A stretch of 46,768 nucleotides of DNA, taken from assembly GCF_014697625.1 (NCBI RefSeq), contig NZ_JACJSG010000056.1, forward strand, positions 1 to 46,768, given 5' to 3'. This document shows, in pieces, positions 32,423-40,388 of the stretch. This stretch comes from Anabaena azotica FACHB-119 (lineage in GTDB: Bacteria; Cyanobacteriota; Cyanobacteriia; Cyanobacteriales; Nostocaceae). The notes below the pieces were generated by a model. That model had not been told where the DNA came from, ran no database searches, and worked only from the letters and a program-made list of their open reading frames with translations. The translations under genes were made by a program, and so were the position numbers. Position 1 is the first letter of the stretch. Each line of letters starts with the position of its first letter.

Positions 32423-34399
32423 ATGACAAATAACCCACAAGAGAATTTGTTACTAGCTGGTCTTTCCAAAGCAGATAGTCAAGAAATACTACGTTTAGTA
32501 GATTATACAAATATCCAATCTTTACCAGAAATTTGGCCTATAGCGGCGAAGAGATTCAGTGATACTGTTGCCTTGTATAACCCCCATGCTAAACCGCCAG
32601 TAGAGATTACCTATCAGCAACTAGCTCAGAATATACAACTATTTGCATCGGGATTGCAAGCATTGGGAGTCAAAGCAGGCGATCGCATTTCTCTCATAGC
32701 TGATAATAGCCCTTATTGGTTCATTGCTGACCAAGGTATTATGACGGCTGGCGCAGTTGATGCGGTGCGTAGTTCCCAAGCTGAAAAGGAAGAATTACTA
32801 TATATTGTGGGTCATAGCGGTAGCACCGCCCTGGTACTTGAAGACCTGAAGACCTTTAATAAACTGCAAGATCGACTTGCAGACCTAGCAATTCACCTAG
32901 TAGTTTTACTGACTAACGAAGCACCACCAACAGCACAAGACTTCAAAGTATTAAACCTTAAGCAATTGATGGAAGTTGGACAAAACCATAATTTTGTCCC
33001 AGTCCCACAGAAACGCGAAAATCTAGCAACATTAATTTATACTTCTGGGACTACGGGAAAACCCAAAGGTGTAATGCTCAGTTATAGCAATCTCTTACAC
33101 CAAGTCACAACGTTCCGAGTCATCATTCAACCACATGTAGGGGATACCGTCTTAAGTATTTTACCTACTTGGCACAGCTACGAACGAGCTGTAGAGTATT
33201 ATCTACTATCTCAAGGTAGCTCTCAAGTTTATACAAATTTGCGCTCAGTTAAAGCTGACCTGAAACAATATAAACCTAACTACATGGTTGCTGTACCGCG
33301 TCTTTGGGAATCAATTTATGAAGGCGTGCAGAAACAGTTCCGTGAACAACCAGCAAATAAACAACGCCTGATTAAATTCTTATTGGGCATGAGTGAAAAA
33401 TATATTAAAGCCAAAAGAATTGCTGAAAATACAAGCCTAGACCATCTCCACGCTTCATCTATCAACCGATTTGTCGCTAAATTAATATCATTGACTTTAT
33501 TACCCTTCCATGCTTTAGGAGAAAAATTAGTTTACAGCAAGGTACGGGAAGCTACAGGCGGAAAAATTAAACAAGTAATTAGCGGTGGCGGTGCATTACC
33601 AAGACACATAGATACCTTTTTTGAAATCATTGGCGTGCAGATTTTGCAAGGCTATGGTTTAACAGAAACATCACCTGTGACCAACGTGCGCCGTCCTTGG
33701 CGGAATTTTATTGGCACATCCGGACAACCAATTCCTGGTACAGAAGTTAAAATCGTAGACCCTGAGACTCGCCAGCCTTTACCAGTTGGGGAACGAGGCT
33801 TGGTGTTATTAAAAGGGCCACAAGTCATGCAAGGCTATTACCAAAACCCAGAAGCAACAGCAAAAGTCCTTGACCCGCAAGGCTGGTTTGATAGCGGTGA
33901 CTTGGGTTGGGTAACACCAGATAACGAACTAGTGCTGACAGGCAGGGCAAAAGATACAATCGTGCTAACCAATGGGGAAAATATCGAACCCCAGCCTATC
34001 GAGGATGCTTGTTTGCGATCGCCCTACATCGACCAGATTATGCTAGTAGGACAAGACCAACGTAGCCTCGGCGCTTTAATTGTCCCCAACATCGAAGCCT
34101 TGGAAAAGTGGGCCCAAAGCCAAAATCTTGTCTTGAGTCTAGAGGATGATAAATTAACATCCTCCTCCAGTGAAAAAATTAACCTGGAGAGTAAAATGAT
34201 CCAGGGTTTATTTCGGCAAGAATTGACTCGGGAAGTGCAGAACCGTCCAGGTTATCGCCCAGATGACCGTATTGGGCCGTTTAAACTGATTCTGGAGCCA
34301 TTTTCCATTGACAATGGCTTAATGACACAGACGCTGAAAATTCGGCGACACGTTGTCGCAGAACGCTACCGCGATATGATCAACGCCATGTTTGCCTGA
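32423..34399 (+). CDS. aas: long-chain acyl-ACP / acyl-CoA synthetase
   Basis: 658-residue ANL-superfamily adenylate-forming enzyme. The AMP-binding motif is LIYTSGTTGKPKGVML, then ILPTWHSYERAVEY, GYGLTETSPVTN and the hinge WFDSGDLGWV followed by LTGRAKDTIVLTNGENIEP. The length and the 40-residue insert near IKFLLGMSEKYIKAKRIAEN match the cyanobacterial/plastid acyl-ACP synthetase (AAS/LACS-like), which recycles free fatty acids released from membrane lipids. Acyl carrier (ACP versus CoA) cannot be proven from sequence, but cyanobacterial members use ACP. ATG 32423 has GAGGTGATG just upstream. Confidence 0.92.
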   Translation: MTNNPQENLLLAGLSKADSQEILRLVDYTNIQSLPEIWPIAAKRFSDTVALYNPHAKPPVEITYQQLAQNIQLFASGLQALGVKAGDRISLIADNSPYWFIADQGIMTAGAVDAVRSSQAEKEELLYIVGHSGSTALVLEDLKTFNKLQDRLADLAIHLVVLLTNEAPPTAQDFKVLNLKQLMEVGQNHNFVPVPQKRENLATLIYTSGTTGKPKGVMLSYSNLLHQVTTFRVIIQPHVGDTVLSILPTWHSYERAVEYYLLSQGSSQVYTNLRSVKADLKQYKPNYMVAVPRLWESIYEGVQKQFREQPANKQRLIKFLLGMSEKYIKAKRIAENTSLDHLHASSINRFVAKLISLTLLPFHALGEKLVYSKVREATGGKIKQVISGGGALPRHIDTFFEIIGVQILQGYGLTETSPVTNVRRPWRNFIGTSGQPIPGTEVKIVDPETRQPLPVGERGLVLLKGPQVMQGYYQNPEATAKVLDPQGWFDSGDLGWVTPDNELVLTGRAKDTIVLTNGENIEPQPIEDACLRSPYIDQIMLVGQDQRSLGALIVPNIEALEKWAQSQNLVLSLEDDKLTSSSSEKINLESKMIQGLFRQELTREVQNRPGYRPDDRIGPFKLILEPFSIDNGLMTQTLKIRRHVVAERYRDMINAMFA

Positions 34400-34438
34400 T
34401 AATTCCACACAAACTATTTAGAGTGAACGCGAATTTTT

Positions 34439-34891
34439 ATGACAGATGTCTCCAACCCTCAATTGCTTTTGAAGCGCGTCGTTAACGTTAAAGTTATCGT
34501 CACCCCCCTCTGGAAAGAGGAAGTGCAACAGCAATTGCAAGCACAAATTAACCAAATTGACCAGCAATTGCAACAATTAGATTTAGAAGGACAAAGAGCA
34601 ATTTCCGCCATTCAAAAGCAAAGCCTCCAGCCACCAGGCCCCCAAACCCTGCAACAAATTGATAATATCCAACTCCAAGTAAATCAAAAGAAAAGCGAAT
34701 TTTTGGAACAAAAAAATCAAATGCTGCAAAACCTCCAGCAAGTACAATTGCTAGAGTTGGATCAAGAAGTCAATCAATTTCAATTGGAAGGCTTTTTCCG
34801 CGTCGAACGGGGCGATAACTTGATTAGCAAAATGCAGGTAGAAATCGTCATCCGCGATGGTGTTGTGGAAGATATTCGTGGCGACGTTTAA
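34439..34891 (+). CDS. ylqD: YlqD family protein
   Basis: 150 residues. The N-terminal LLLKRVVNVKVIVTPLWKEE, a long Gln-rich coiled coil (QLQAQINQIDQQLQQLDLEG, then NQKKSEFLEQKNQMLQ), and the C-terminal strand-rich end VERGDNLISKMQVEIVIRDG fit the YlqD family, found in Bacillus and cyanobacteria and of unknown function. It follows the acyl-ACP synthetase by 40 bp on the same strand and may be cotranscribed. It is convergent with the hypothetical gene at 34989. Confidence 0.82.
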   Translation: MTDVSNPQLLLKRVVNVKVIVTPLWKEEVQQQLQAQINQIDQQLQQLDLEGQRAISAIQKQSLQPPGPQTLQQIDNIQLQVNQKKSEFLEQKNQMLQNLQQVQLLELDQEVNQFQLEGFFRVERGDNLISKMQVEIVIRDGVVEDIRGDV

Positions 34892-34898
34892 ACCTTGA

Positions 34899-34969
34899 AA
34901 GGGTGTAAGGGGGTAAGGGTATAGGGGTGTGAGGGTTTTACCAACACCCCAAGACACTCTTACACCCTT
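34899..34969. terminator. possible bidirectional terminator between convergent genes
   Basis: AAGGGTGTAAG (34899-34909) pairs with CTTACACCCTT (34959-34969), and GATTTTTCG follows on the plus strand. The 49 bp loop itself contains GGGTATAGGGG repeats. The arms belong to the GGGTGTAG repeat family, so the terminator role is an inference from position after ylqD. Confidence 0.45.
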
Positions 34970-34988
34970 GATTTTTCGTTTTCATAGC

Positions 34989-35528
34989 TCAGTCCTGACA
35001 ACGTTGAGTTATGTTATTTAAAGGTCGGTTCCCATTTCGACAAGATATTTGGGAACCAACCCAAACTATTTGCCAGATAGGGGGCGAACTGACAAAAAGC
35101 GATCGCCCGAAACTGTTCATCTCTAACCGATATCGAATTTCCTCAGATGTATCTTTGCTTTTGAGGATTTGTGTCACCGTGACTAAAGCTTGATTATGTT
35201 GGGGATAAGCTACCTCTACCTGGCGCTTACCGCTAGCTGAGGTAAAATCATCCAGAAAGTTTAAAGCCAAAGTTTTAGGGTCACTACCTTGAAGCGGAGA
35301 ATTAATAGTTTCTAGTGGTATATTTTTATATTGAATGCGTTCTAAGTCATGCGACTCTTCCTGAGAGCTTTCCACGACTGATAATTGCTGTGGCTGGCTA
35401 CTAGTAGTATCTACAATCAATGTAGGAGTTAGCTGTTGATGCAGATAAGCACCAGCACTCGCAGTAGCCAAAATACTAAGCAGCAAAACCAAAAACAACT
35501 TTAATTTTCCTGGCATAGAATTAAACAA
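34989..35528 (-). CDS. membrane-anchored hypothetical protein
   Basis: 179 residues. The N-terminal signal anchor is LKLFLVLLLSILATASAGAY, followed by a low-complexity linker and a folded part from about residue 75 (DPKTLALNFLDDFTSASGKR, then QALVTVTQILKSKDTSEEIR). No Cys lipobox; the ASAGA region could be a signal-peptidase I site. The domain is not recognised. It would face the periplasm or thylakoid lumen. It is convergent with ylqD. Confidence 0.7.
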   Translation of the reverse strand: MFNSMPGKLKLFLVLLLSILATASAGAYLHQQLTPTLIVDTTSSQPQQLSVVESSQEESHDLERIQYKNIPLETINSPLQGSDPKTLALNFLDDFTSASGKRQVEVAYPQHNQALVTVTQILKSKDTSEEIRYRLEMNSFGRSLFVSSPPIWQIVWVGSQISCRNGNRPLNNITQRCQD

Positions 35529-35862
35529 TTATTGCAACAAAACTAATTCTGTATTCTGGGTTTTCAATTGAACTTAAACTCCCACACCCTATCATCTATC
35601 CTGAGATAGCATCTGTGTCAGATTGATGAGTGATCAGCAATACAAATACACATATCTTGAATAGACCTTAACTTGGTTGTGAAGTTCCAGGCACTGGGTA
35701 ATGGGTAATGGGTAATGGGTAATGGGAAAGATAAATATCTAATACGCCATCACCAATTACCAATTACCAATTACCAATTACCAAAAACACTCGTACCAAG
35801 ATACAATTCGATCTGGCAAAAGCTGTTAAATTCCTTAAACCCATTGATTCCCAAACCACCCT
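35529..35862. other. spacer with GTAATGGG and ACCAATT tandem repeats
   Basis: Holds four to five GGGTAAT/GTAATGGG units (35695-35726) and four ACCAATT units (35752-35782), the second being nearly an inverted version of the first, so the two can pair. They lie upstream of the pyruvate dehydrogenase E2 gene. No gene is seen. Confidence 0.75.
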
Positions 35863-37158
35863 ATGAGCATTCATGAAATCTTCATGCCGGCGTTGAGTTC
35901 CACCATGACCGAAGGCAAAATTGTCTCCTGGGTGAAATCGCCAGGGGATAAAGTGGAAAAAGGCGAAACAGTGGTGGTTGTCGAGTCGGACAAGGCAGAT
36001 ATGGATGTAGAAACCTTCTATGAAGGATATCTTGCCCACATCATTGTACAAGCTGGTGATAGCGCACCGGTAGGAGCGGCGATCGCTTACGTCGCCGAAA
36101 CTGAAGCCGAAATCGAAGCCGCCAAGTCTTTAGGTAGTTCTGGTGGCGCTGCGGCTACCACCACCGCCCCGGAACCAGTTGCAGCCACAGCCGCCGTAGG
36201 CGCACCCACCGCCGCCTCACAAAATGGTTCTAACCACCGTGAGGGCAGGCTTGTAGCTTCACCCCGCGCCCGCAAGTTGGCGAAAGAATTGAAAGTTGAT
36301 TTGACAACTCTCAAAGGTAGCGGCCCCTACGGTCGTATTGTTGCCGATGATATCGAGGCGGTTGTAGGCAAAGTCAAGCAACCAGCCACCCCTCCTGCTG
36401 CACCCACACCAACAGTTACCCCAGCCGCGCCCCCACCAGCCCCCCGCACTCCCGCACCAGCGCCTGCACCAGTCGCGGCTGCACCTGGGCAAGTAGTACC
36501 ATTTAACACCCTGCAAAATGCCGTCATTCGCAACATGGTGGCTAGCCTCGATGTGCCTGTGTTCCGTGTAGGTTACACTATTACCACTGATGGGTTAGAC
36601 AAACTTTACAAACAAATTAAATCTAAAGGCGTGACCATGACCGCGCTACTAGCGAAAGCTGTAGCGGTGACATTACAAAAACACCCATTGTTAAACGCCA
36701 GCTATTCAGACCAAGGTCTGGTATACCATCCCGATATTAATATTGCTGTAGCTGTAGCGATGGATGGTGGCGGTTTAATTACACCAGTGTTAAAAAATGC
36801 CGATAAGGTAGATATTTACTCATTATCACGTACCTGGAAATCTTTAGTAGATAAAGCCAGAAGCAAACAACTACAACCAGATGAATACAGTGGTGGGAAC
36901 TTCACCTTGTCAAATTTGGGAATGTTTGGTGTGGATACATTTGATGCCATCTTACCCCCTGGACAAGGTTCAATTTTAGCGATCGGTGCATCTCGTCCGC
37001 AATTGGTAGCCTCAGCCGATGGTTCGTTTGGTATTAAACAACAAATGCAGGTCAATATTACATCCGATCACCGGATTATTTACGGTGCTGATGCGGCAGC
37101 ATTTTTACAAGACCTAGCTAAGTTGATTGAAACTGATGCTCATTCTTTGACACTGTAA
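35863..37158 (+). CDS. pdhC: pyruvate dehydrogenase E2, dihydrolipoamide acetyltransferase
   Basis: 431 residues. One lipoyl domain at 1-78 has the lipoylated lysine in VESDKADMDVE. An Ala/Pro linker follows, then a peripheral-subunit-binding domain at about 127-165 (SPRARKLAKELKVDLTTLKG, then GPYGRIVADDIEAV). A second Ala/Pro-rich hinge leads to the catalytic acyltransferase domain from about 200, with the active-site motif SDHRIIYGADAAAF. This is the core of the complex making acetyl-CoA from pyruvate. The ending DAHSLTL is typical of cyanobacterial E2. The E1 and E3 genes are not in the window, as is usual in cyanobacteria where they are scattered. Confidence 0.95.
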   Translation: MSIHEIFMPALSSTMTEGKIVSWVKSPGDKVEKGETVVVVESDKADMDVETFYEGYLAHIIVQAGDSAPVGAAIAYVAETEAEIEAAKSLGSSGGAAATTTAPEPVAATAAVGAPTAASQNGSNHREGRLVASPRARKLAKELKVDLTTLKGSGPYGRIVADDIEAVVGKVKQPATPPAAPTPTVTPAAPPPAPRTPAPAPAPVAAAPGQVVPFNTLQNAVIRNMVASLDVPVFRVGYTITTDGLDKLYKQIKSKGVTMTALLAKAVAVTLQKHPLLNASYSDQGLVYHPDINIAVAVAMDGGGLITPVLKNADKVDIYSLSRTWKSLVDKARSKQLQPDEYSGGNFTLSNLGMFGVDTFDAILPPGQGSILAIGASRPQLVASADGSFGIKQQMQVNITSDHRIIYGADAAAFLQDLAKLIETDAHSLTL

Positions 37159-37388
37159 ATCAGTGAACAGTTATCAGTGAACAGTGAACAGTGGACAGTT
37201 ATCAGTGAACAGTGAACAGTGGGAATAACCTGATAACTGATAACTGATAACTGATAACTGACAACTGATAACTGATAACTGATAACTGATAACTGACAAC
37301 TGATAACTGATAACTGATAACTGATAACTGATAACTGATAACTGATAACTGATAACTGATAACTGATAACTGATAACTGATAACTGCC
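37156..37388. repeat. long TAACTGA heptamer array
   Basis: The largest array in the window. GTGAACA/GTGGACA units are followed from about 37228 to 37386 by about 22 near-perfect TAACTGA units, with two TGACAAC-type variants at 37259 and 37301. It spans the whole region between pdhC and the TPR gene and ends 46 bp before the latter's ATG. Confidence 0.97.
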
Positions 37389-37431
37389 TTATCATAAGTA
37401 TTATTACTTGAGCGTATCGAGAGATAGGGCG

Positions 37432-38130
37432 ATGAAACAAAGAAGCCAGATGGAAACAAGATTGGTTCAACCTCTTAGCTGTTTAACACTGAGTGTGATC
37501 ACATCCATTGGTCTATTGTCTCCTGTTACAGCACAGGAACCGTCGCCCGCGACATTAGCCTGTGAGGCAACTTTGAGTAACGCGGAACAAAAACCGCGAC
37601 CCAAACAGGTACAGAAACTAGCACAGTTTGCCGATCCTCAACAAGAGCGATCGCAACTTATTCAACAAGCTAATGCCCTATTTGGTCAAGGTGATCTACA
37701 AGGTGCAGAAGAAAACCTCTGTCAATTCGTCAAAAAATACTCAGATGATGCTTTTGGACATTTTCAATTAGGCAATGTGTTCTTTCGTGGTAAAAAATTA
37801 GAAGCAGCAATCAGTGCTTATCGTGAAGCCATTCGCATCAGACCACAATATGCTGTAGCACACAATGCAGTTGGTATGGTGTATGCTAGTCAGAATCGCT
37901 GGAGTGATGCGATCGCTGAATATCAAAAAGCCTTAGAAATTAATCGTGATTATGGCGATGCACTAACTAATTTAGCTTTAGCGTTTTGGCAAACCAATAA
38001 AAAAGATGAAGCACTAGCTTCTTTAGAAAAAGCTATCAGCATCTTCAAAAAACAGAATCGAAACGAAAAAGCTAACCAAGTCGAGCAATTATTGCAGAGA
38101 ATCAAAAACTCTGACGATAATCTCTCATAA
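37432..38130 (+). CDS. secreted TPR-repeat protein
   Basis: 232 residues from the ATG at 37432, which follows GAGATAGGG; a TTG at 37408 would add 8 residues. A signal peptide ends near LLSPVTAQEPSP. The mature protein has about four tetratricopeptide repeats from residue 75 (QANALFGQGDLQGAEENLCQ, AHFQLGNVFFRGKKLEAAIS-like, HNAVGMVYASQNRWSDAIAE, ALTNLALAFWQTNKKDEALA). It would be a periplasmic protein-protein scaffold; the partner is unknown. Its promoter region is replaced by the heptamer array. Confidence 0.85.
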   Translation: MKQRSQMETRLVQPLSCLTLSVITSIGLLSPVTAQEPSPATLACEATLSNAEQKPRPKQVQKLAQFADPQQERSQLIQQANALFGQGDLQGAEENLCQFVKKYSDDAFGHFQLGNVFFRGKKLEAAISAYREAIRIRPQYAVAHNAVGMVYASQNRWSDAIAEYQKALEINRDYGDALTNLALAFWQTNKKDEALASLEKAISIFKKQNRNEKANQVEQLLQRIKNSDDNLS

Positions 38131-38155
38131 TTAAAAGTCCTAAGTCTATAGTTAT

Positions 38156-38277
38156 AGGACTTACGCAACTGGCATATTTTTTCTGTAGGGTGTGTGAGGA
38201 GCGAAAATATTTGAACGTAGTCATGAGACTTGTAGCGTCACGCACCAACCACCAATTGTGACACTTGCGTAAGTCCT
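38156..38277. mobile_element. MITE, family B, copy 2 (inverted)
   Basis: 122 bp with AGGACTTACGCAA/TTGCGTAAGTCCT ends. It is an inverted copy of 11392-11513 with about 93% identity; the mismatches cluster in the middle. A single diverged end (AGGACTTATGCAATTG) follows at 38287. It starts 26 bp after the TPR gene stop. Confidence 0.85.
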
Positions 38278-38325
38278 GAGTTAGTTAGGACTTATGCAAT
38301 TGTCATAATCAAACTAACTGTAGTA

Positions 38326-38447
38326 GCGTGACCGGGCTAAAATGTGGCATTAGATGGGGAAAAAATCGAACGCAGATGAACGCAGATAAACGCAGATGAA
38401 CAAGATGATAGATTGTTGGCTAATGCACAAAATTAGTCCGGTCACGC
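38326..38447. mobile_element. MITE-like element, family D (TIR GCGTGACCGG)
   Basis: The left end GCGTGACCGGGCTAAAAT and the right end, complement of GCGTGACCGGACTAATTT, pair over 18 bp with about two mismatches. The interior has AACGCAGATGAACGCAGAT repeats. Part of the interior recurs at 14330-14379. No reading frame. It is also 122 bp long but is unrelated in sequence to family B. Confidence 0.75.
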
Positions 38448-38521
38448 CAGTCCAGTAGTTATGCAAGTTAAATGTGGAACAGCTTAATGGATGGCATCTA
38501 GAATTAATCAATGTTTTGATA

Positions 38522-39970
38522 TTATCTACGAAGTTTTACCTGTAATTCATCCTTGATCCGATTGAGAATAGAATTTTCATCCAGGGTAGACAAAATCCTG
38601 TTAATTACCGCCTTCGGCCCATCCGGCCCCCATGTTGCGCCATTGGCTAAATATTCTTTGGTCACTTGTCCAATGGCGTAGGAAGACACACCAGCCACCC
38701 CGGCTTGGGTAAGTGCGACGGAGATGTAAGGGCCGATGGCGACACCGGCTGTAGCTGTGGCAGAAATCCCTAGTAAAGTTTTTAACCCACTTAATCCCAA
38801 ATTTGCCAGTAATTCACTGACACCGATACCACCCATACTTAAGGCGATTTTTTGTAATAATTGCACAGCCCCAGCTTCAGTCATGGGGATGCCGTAGAGT
38901 TTAGATAAGCCTAGAATCAAAGAAATATCGATGACTATACTGCTCAGTATATCTACTACAGTAACAGGATTGAGAGCGATCGCTACCGCCTTAGTCATCA
39001 CCGCTTTCCAAATCAACTGATTAGCGTTTTGTTCCCGAATCATCAGTTTACGCTGTACCAGTTGCTCATTCACATTATCAGCGAACAGCATCGTGTTCAG
39101 GGCAACTAAAGCCTTACCCTCACGTTGCAAAATTTCTAAAATCTTCACCTTGAGTTCTGCAACTTGGGCGTTACCTGGACGCACCTGTACACCCCTACTC
39201 CCATCAGGACGACGCACCGCAGTTTTTACCAGTGGTGACGCAGCCGCCATGACAATTTCTAACGGTGTCAGTAATTCCCGTACCCGTTCATCGCGAATTT
39301 TTTGGTAAATAGCCATCCTGTCCGCTTCTGGATATTGATCTACCTTGTTAAATACTAAAATGATGGGTTTACCAGCTTCCCGTAACTGAGAAAGGGCTTC
39401 ATGTTCAATCTTTGTCATGTCCCCAGAGATGACGAACAGAATTAAATCTGCTTGTTTAGCTATTTGTTCCGCCAAAGCGGTGCGGGTTTCGCCATCAATC
39501 TCGTCTAAGCCAGGGGTGTCAATTAATTCGATTTGCGATCGCCCCACAGATGGTAAAGTAACACGCAAAGCCCGCTCAGTTTCCCCAATTAACTCTTCGC
39601 TAATAGTCCAATTTACCCGTTGAGCCGCACGAGTTACACCATGCAAAGGCCCGGTTTCAAACACAGCCTCCCCAACCAAAGCATTAAGTAGAGAAGACTT
39701 ACCCCGTCCTACCATACCAAAAGCAGCAATTTGTACCACCATGCTGTCCAGCTTACCTAACATGGTTTCCAAATCAGCAATTTGGGACTCTAAACCAGCC
39801 TTTTCTTGCGAACTGAGGTCAATATTATTTACTAAATTCCGCAGCGCCGACTGTGCTTGTTTATAGTTGAGTTCTGCTTGAATATCTTCAAAACTAAAAA
39901 TGGCACTATCAAGTTCTTCTTCCCAGTTGGGGGAGTCGCTGTGATGCGGTTCGGGCAATGTGGAAGTCAT
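38522..39970 (-). CDS. Era/dynamin-like membrane GTPase with DUF697-type C-terminus, paralogue 2
   Basis: 482 residues. G1 is GMVGRGKSSLLNAL (85-98), G3 DTPGLDEIDG (151-160), G4 NKVD (208-211). ETGPLHGVTRAAQRV between G1 and G3 matches QTGPLNGVTQWPRSV in the paralogue at 24225. The C-terminal hydrophobic helices (KAVAIALNPVTVVDILSSIV, GGIGVSELLANLGLSGLK) and AVINRILSTLDENSILNRIK at the end are also shared. It starts at ATG 39970. Both paralogues probably associate with a membrane; the biological role is unknown. Confidence 0.9.
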   Translation of the reverse strand: MTSTLPEPHHSDSPNWEEELDSAIFSFEDIQAELNYKQAQSALRNLVNNIDLSSQEKAGLESQIADLETMLGKLDSMVVQIAAFGMVGRGKSSLLNALVGEAVFETGPLHGVTRAAQRVNWTISEELIGETERALRVTLPSVGRSQIELIDTPGLDEIDGETRTALAEQIAKQADLILFVISGDMTKIEHEALSQLREAGKPIILVFNKVDQYPEADRMAIYQKIRDERVRELLTPLEIVMAAASPLVKTAVRRPDGSRGVQVRPGNAQVAELKVKILEILQREGKALVALNTMLFADNVNEQLVQRKLMIREQNANQLIWKAVMTKAVAIALNPVTVVDILSSIVIDISLILGLSKLYGIPMTEAGAVQLLQKIALSMGGIGVSELLANLGLSGLKTLLGISATATAGVAIGPYISVALTQAGVAGVSSYAIGQVTKEYLANGATWGPDGPKAVINRILSTLDENSILNRIKDELQVKLRR

Positions 39971-40049
39971 GTCAGTTTTAGATTTACCTCTTTTTTGATC
40001 CTATAGCACACAGCCAGGACTTACGGAGCCAAATTGTCTGTAAAGACTG

Positions 40050-40141
40050 GGTGTAGGGGTGTAAGAGTTGATAAAATAATTATTTTCTCGTTAATTTTAG
40101 AGTCATTACTCACTACTTGGTGAAAAACTTATACTTGTGAG
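40050..40141. repeat. diverged half-copy of family A
   Basis: GGGTGTAGGGGTGTAAG, ATTATTTTCTCGTTAATTTT and TTATACTTGTGAG follow the right half of the element at 1-155 in the same orientation, with many substitutions. A lone AGGACTTACG (family B end) lies at 40016. Confidence 0.7.
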
Positions 40142-40162
40142 CTATTCCCTACTCCCTCTTAA

Positions 40163-40260
40163 GGACAGGTTTTTAATAAAGTAATCAGTGAGGACTGTAA
40201 AATCCACGACATTATCCCAGTTCCATTCACCCCTACACGCTCACACCCCTACACCCTTAT
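40163..40260. repeat. diverged half-copy of family A, inverted
   Basis: GGACAGGTTTTTAATA, CAGTGAGGACTGTAAAATC and the CACCCCTACACGCTCACACC tract follow the left half of the copy at 31618-31772. With 40050-40141 it forms an inverted pair upstream of tamB and supplies the spurious N-terminal part of the long frame there. Confidence 0.7.
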
Positions 40261-40388
40261 ACTTTTACCGAGTTGATCCGAATGCCAAAAGCTGCTATTG
40301 CTTTGTATCCTGGTATTGGCATACTACAGCCAGATGCCAAATAGGGCTACCAGTGCGTAAACCACCTCCAGTAAATAAAAGTAAAGTC

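Noticed and set aside
36087..36536. Gly/Ala-rich frames opposite the pyruvate dehydrogenase E2 linkers
   Set aside because: They are shadows of the Ala/Pro-rich hinge coding sequence.
37174..37470. Frames encoding ISYQLSV repeats on the minus strand
   Set aside because: These are translations of the TAACTGA heptamer array. The same peptide appears wherever the array occurs.
40188..40388. N-terminal 67-codon extension of the TamB-like protein
   Set aside because: It is encoded by a diverged family A repeat and lacks the membrane-anchor start seen in the family. ATG 40389 directly precedes the basic stretch and transmembrane anchor.
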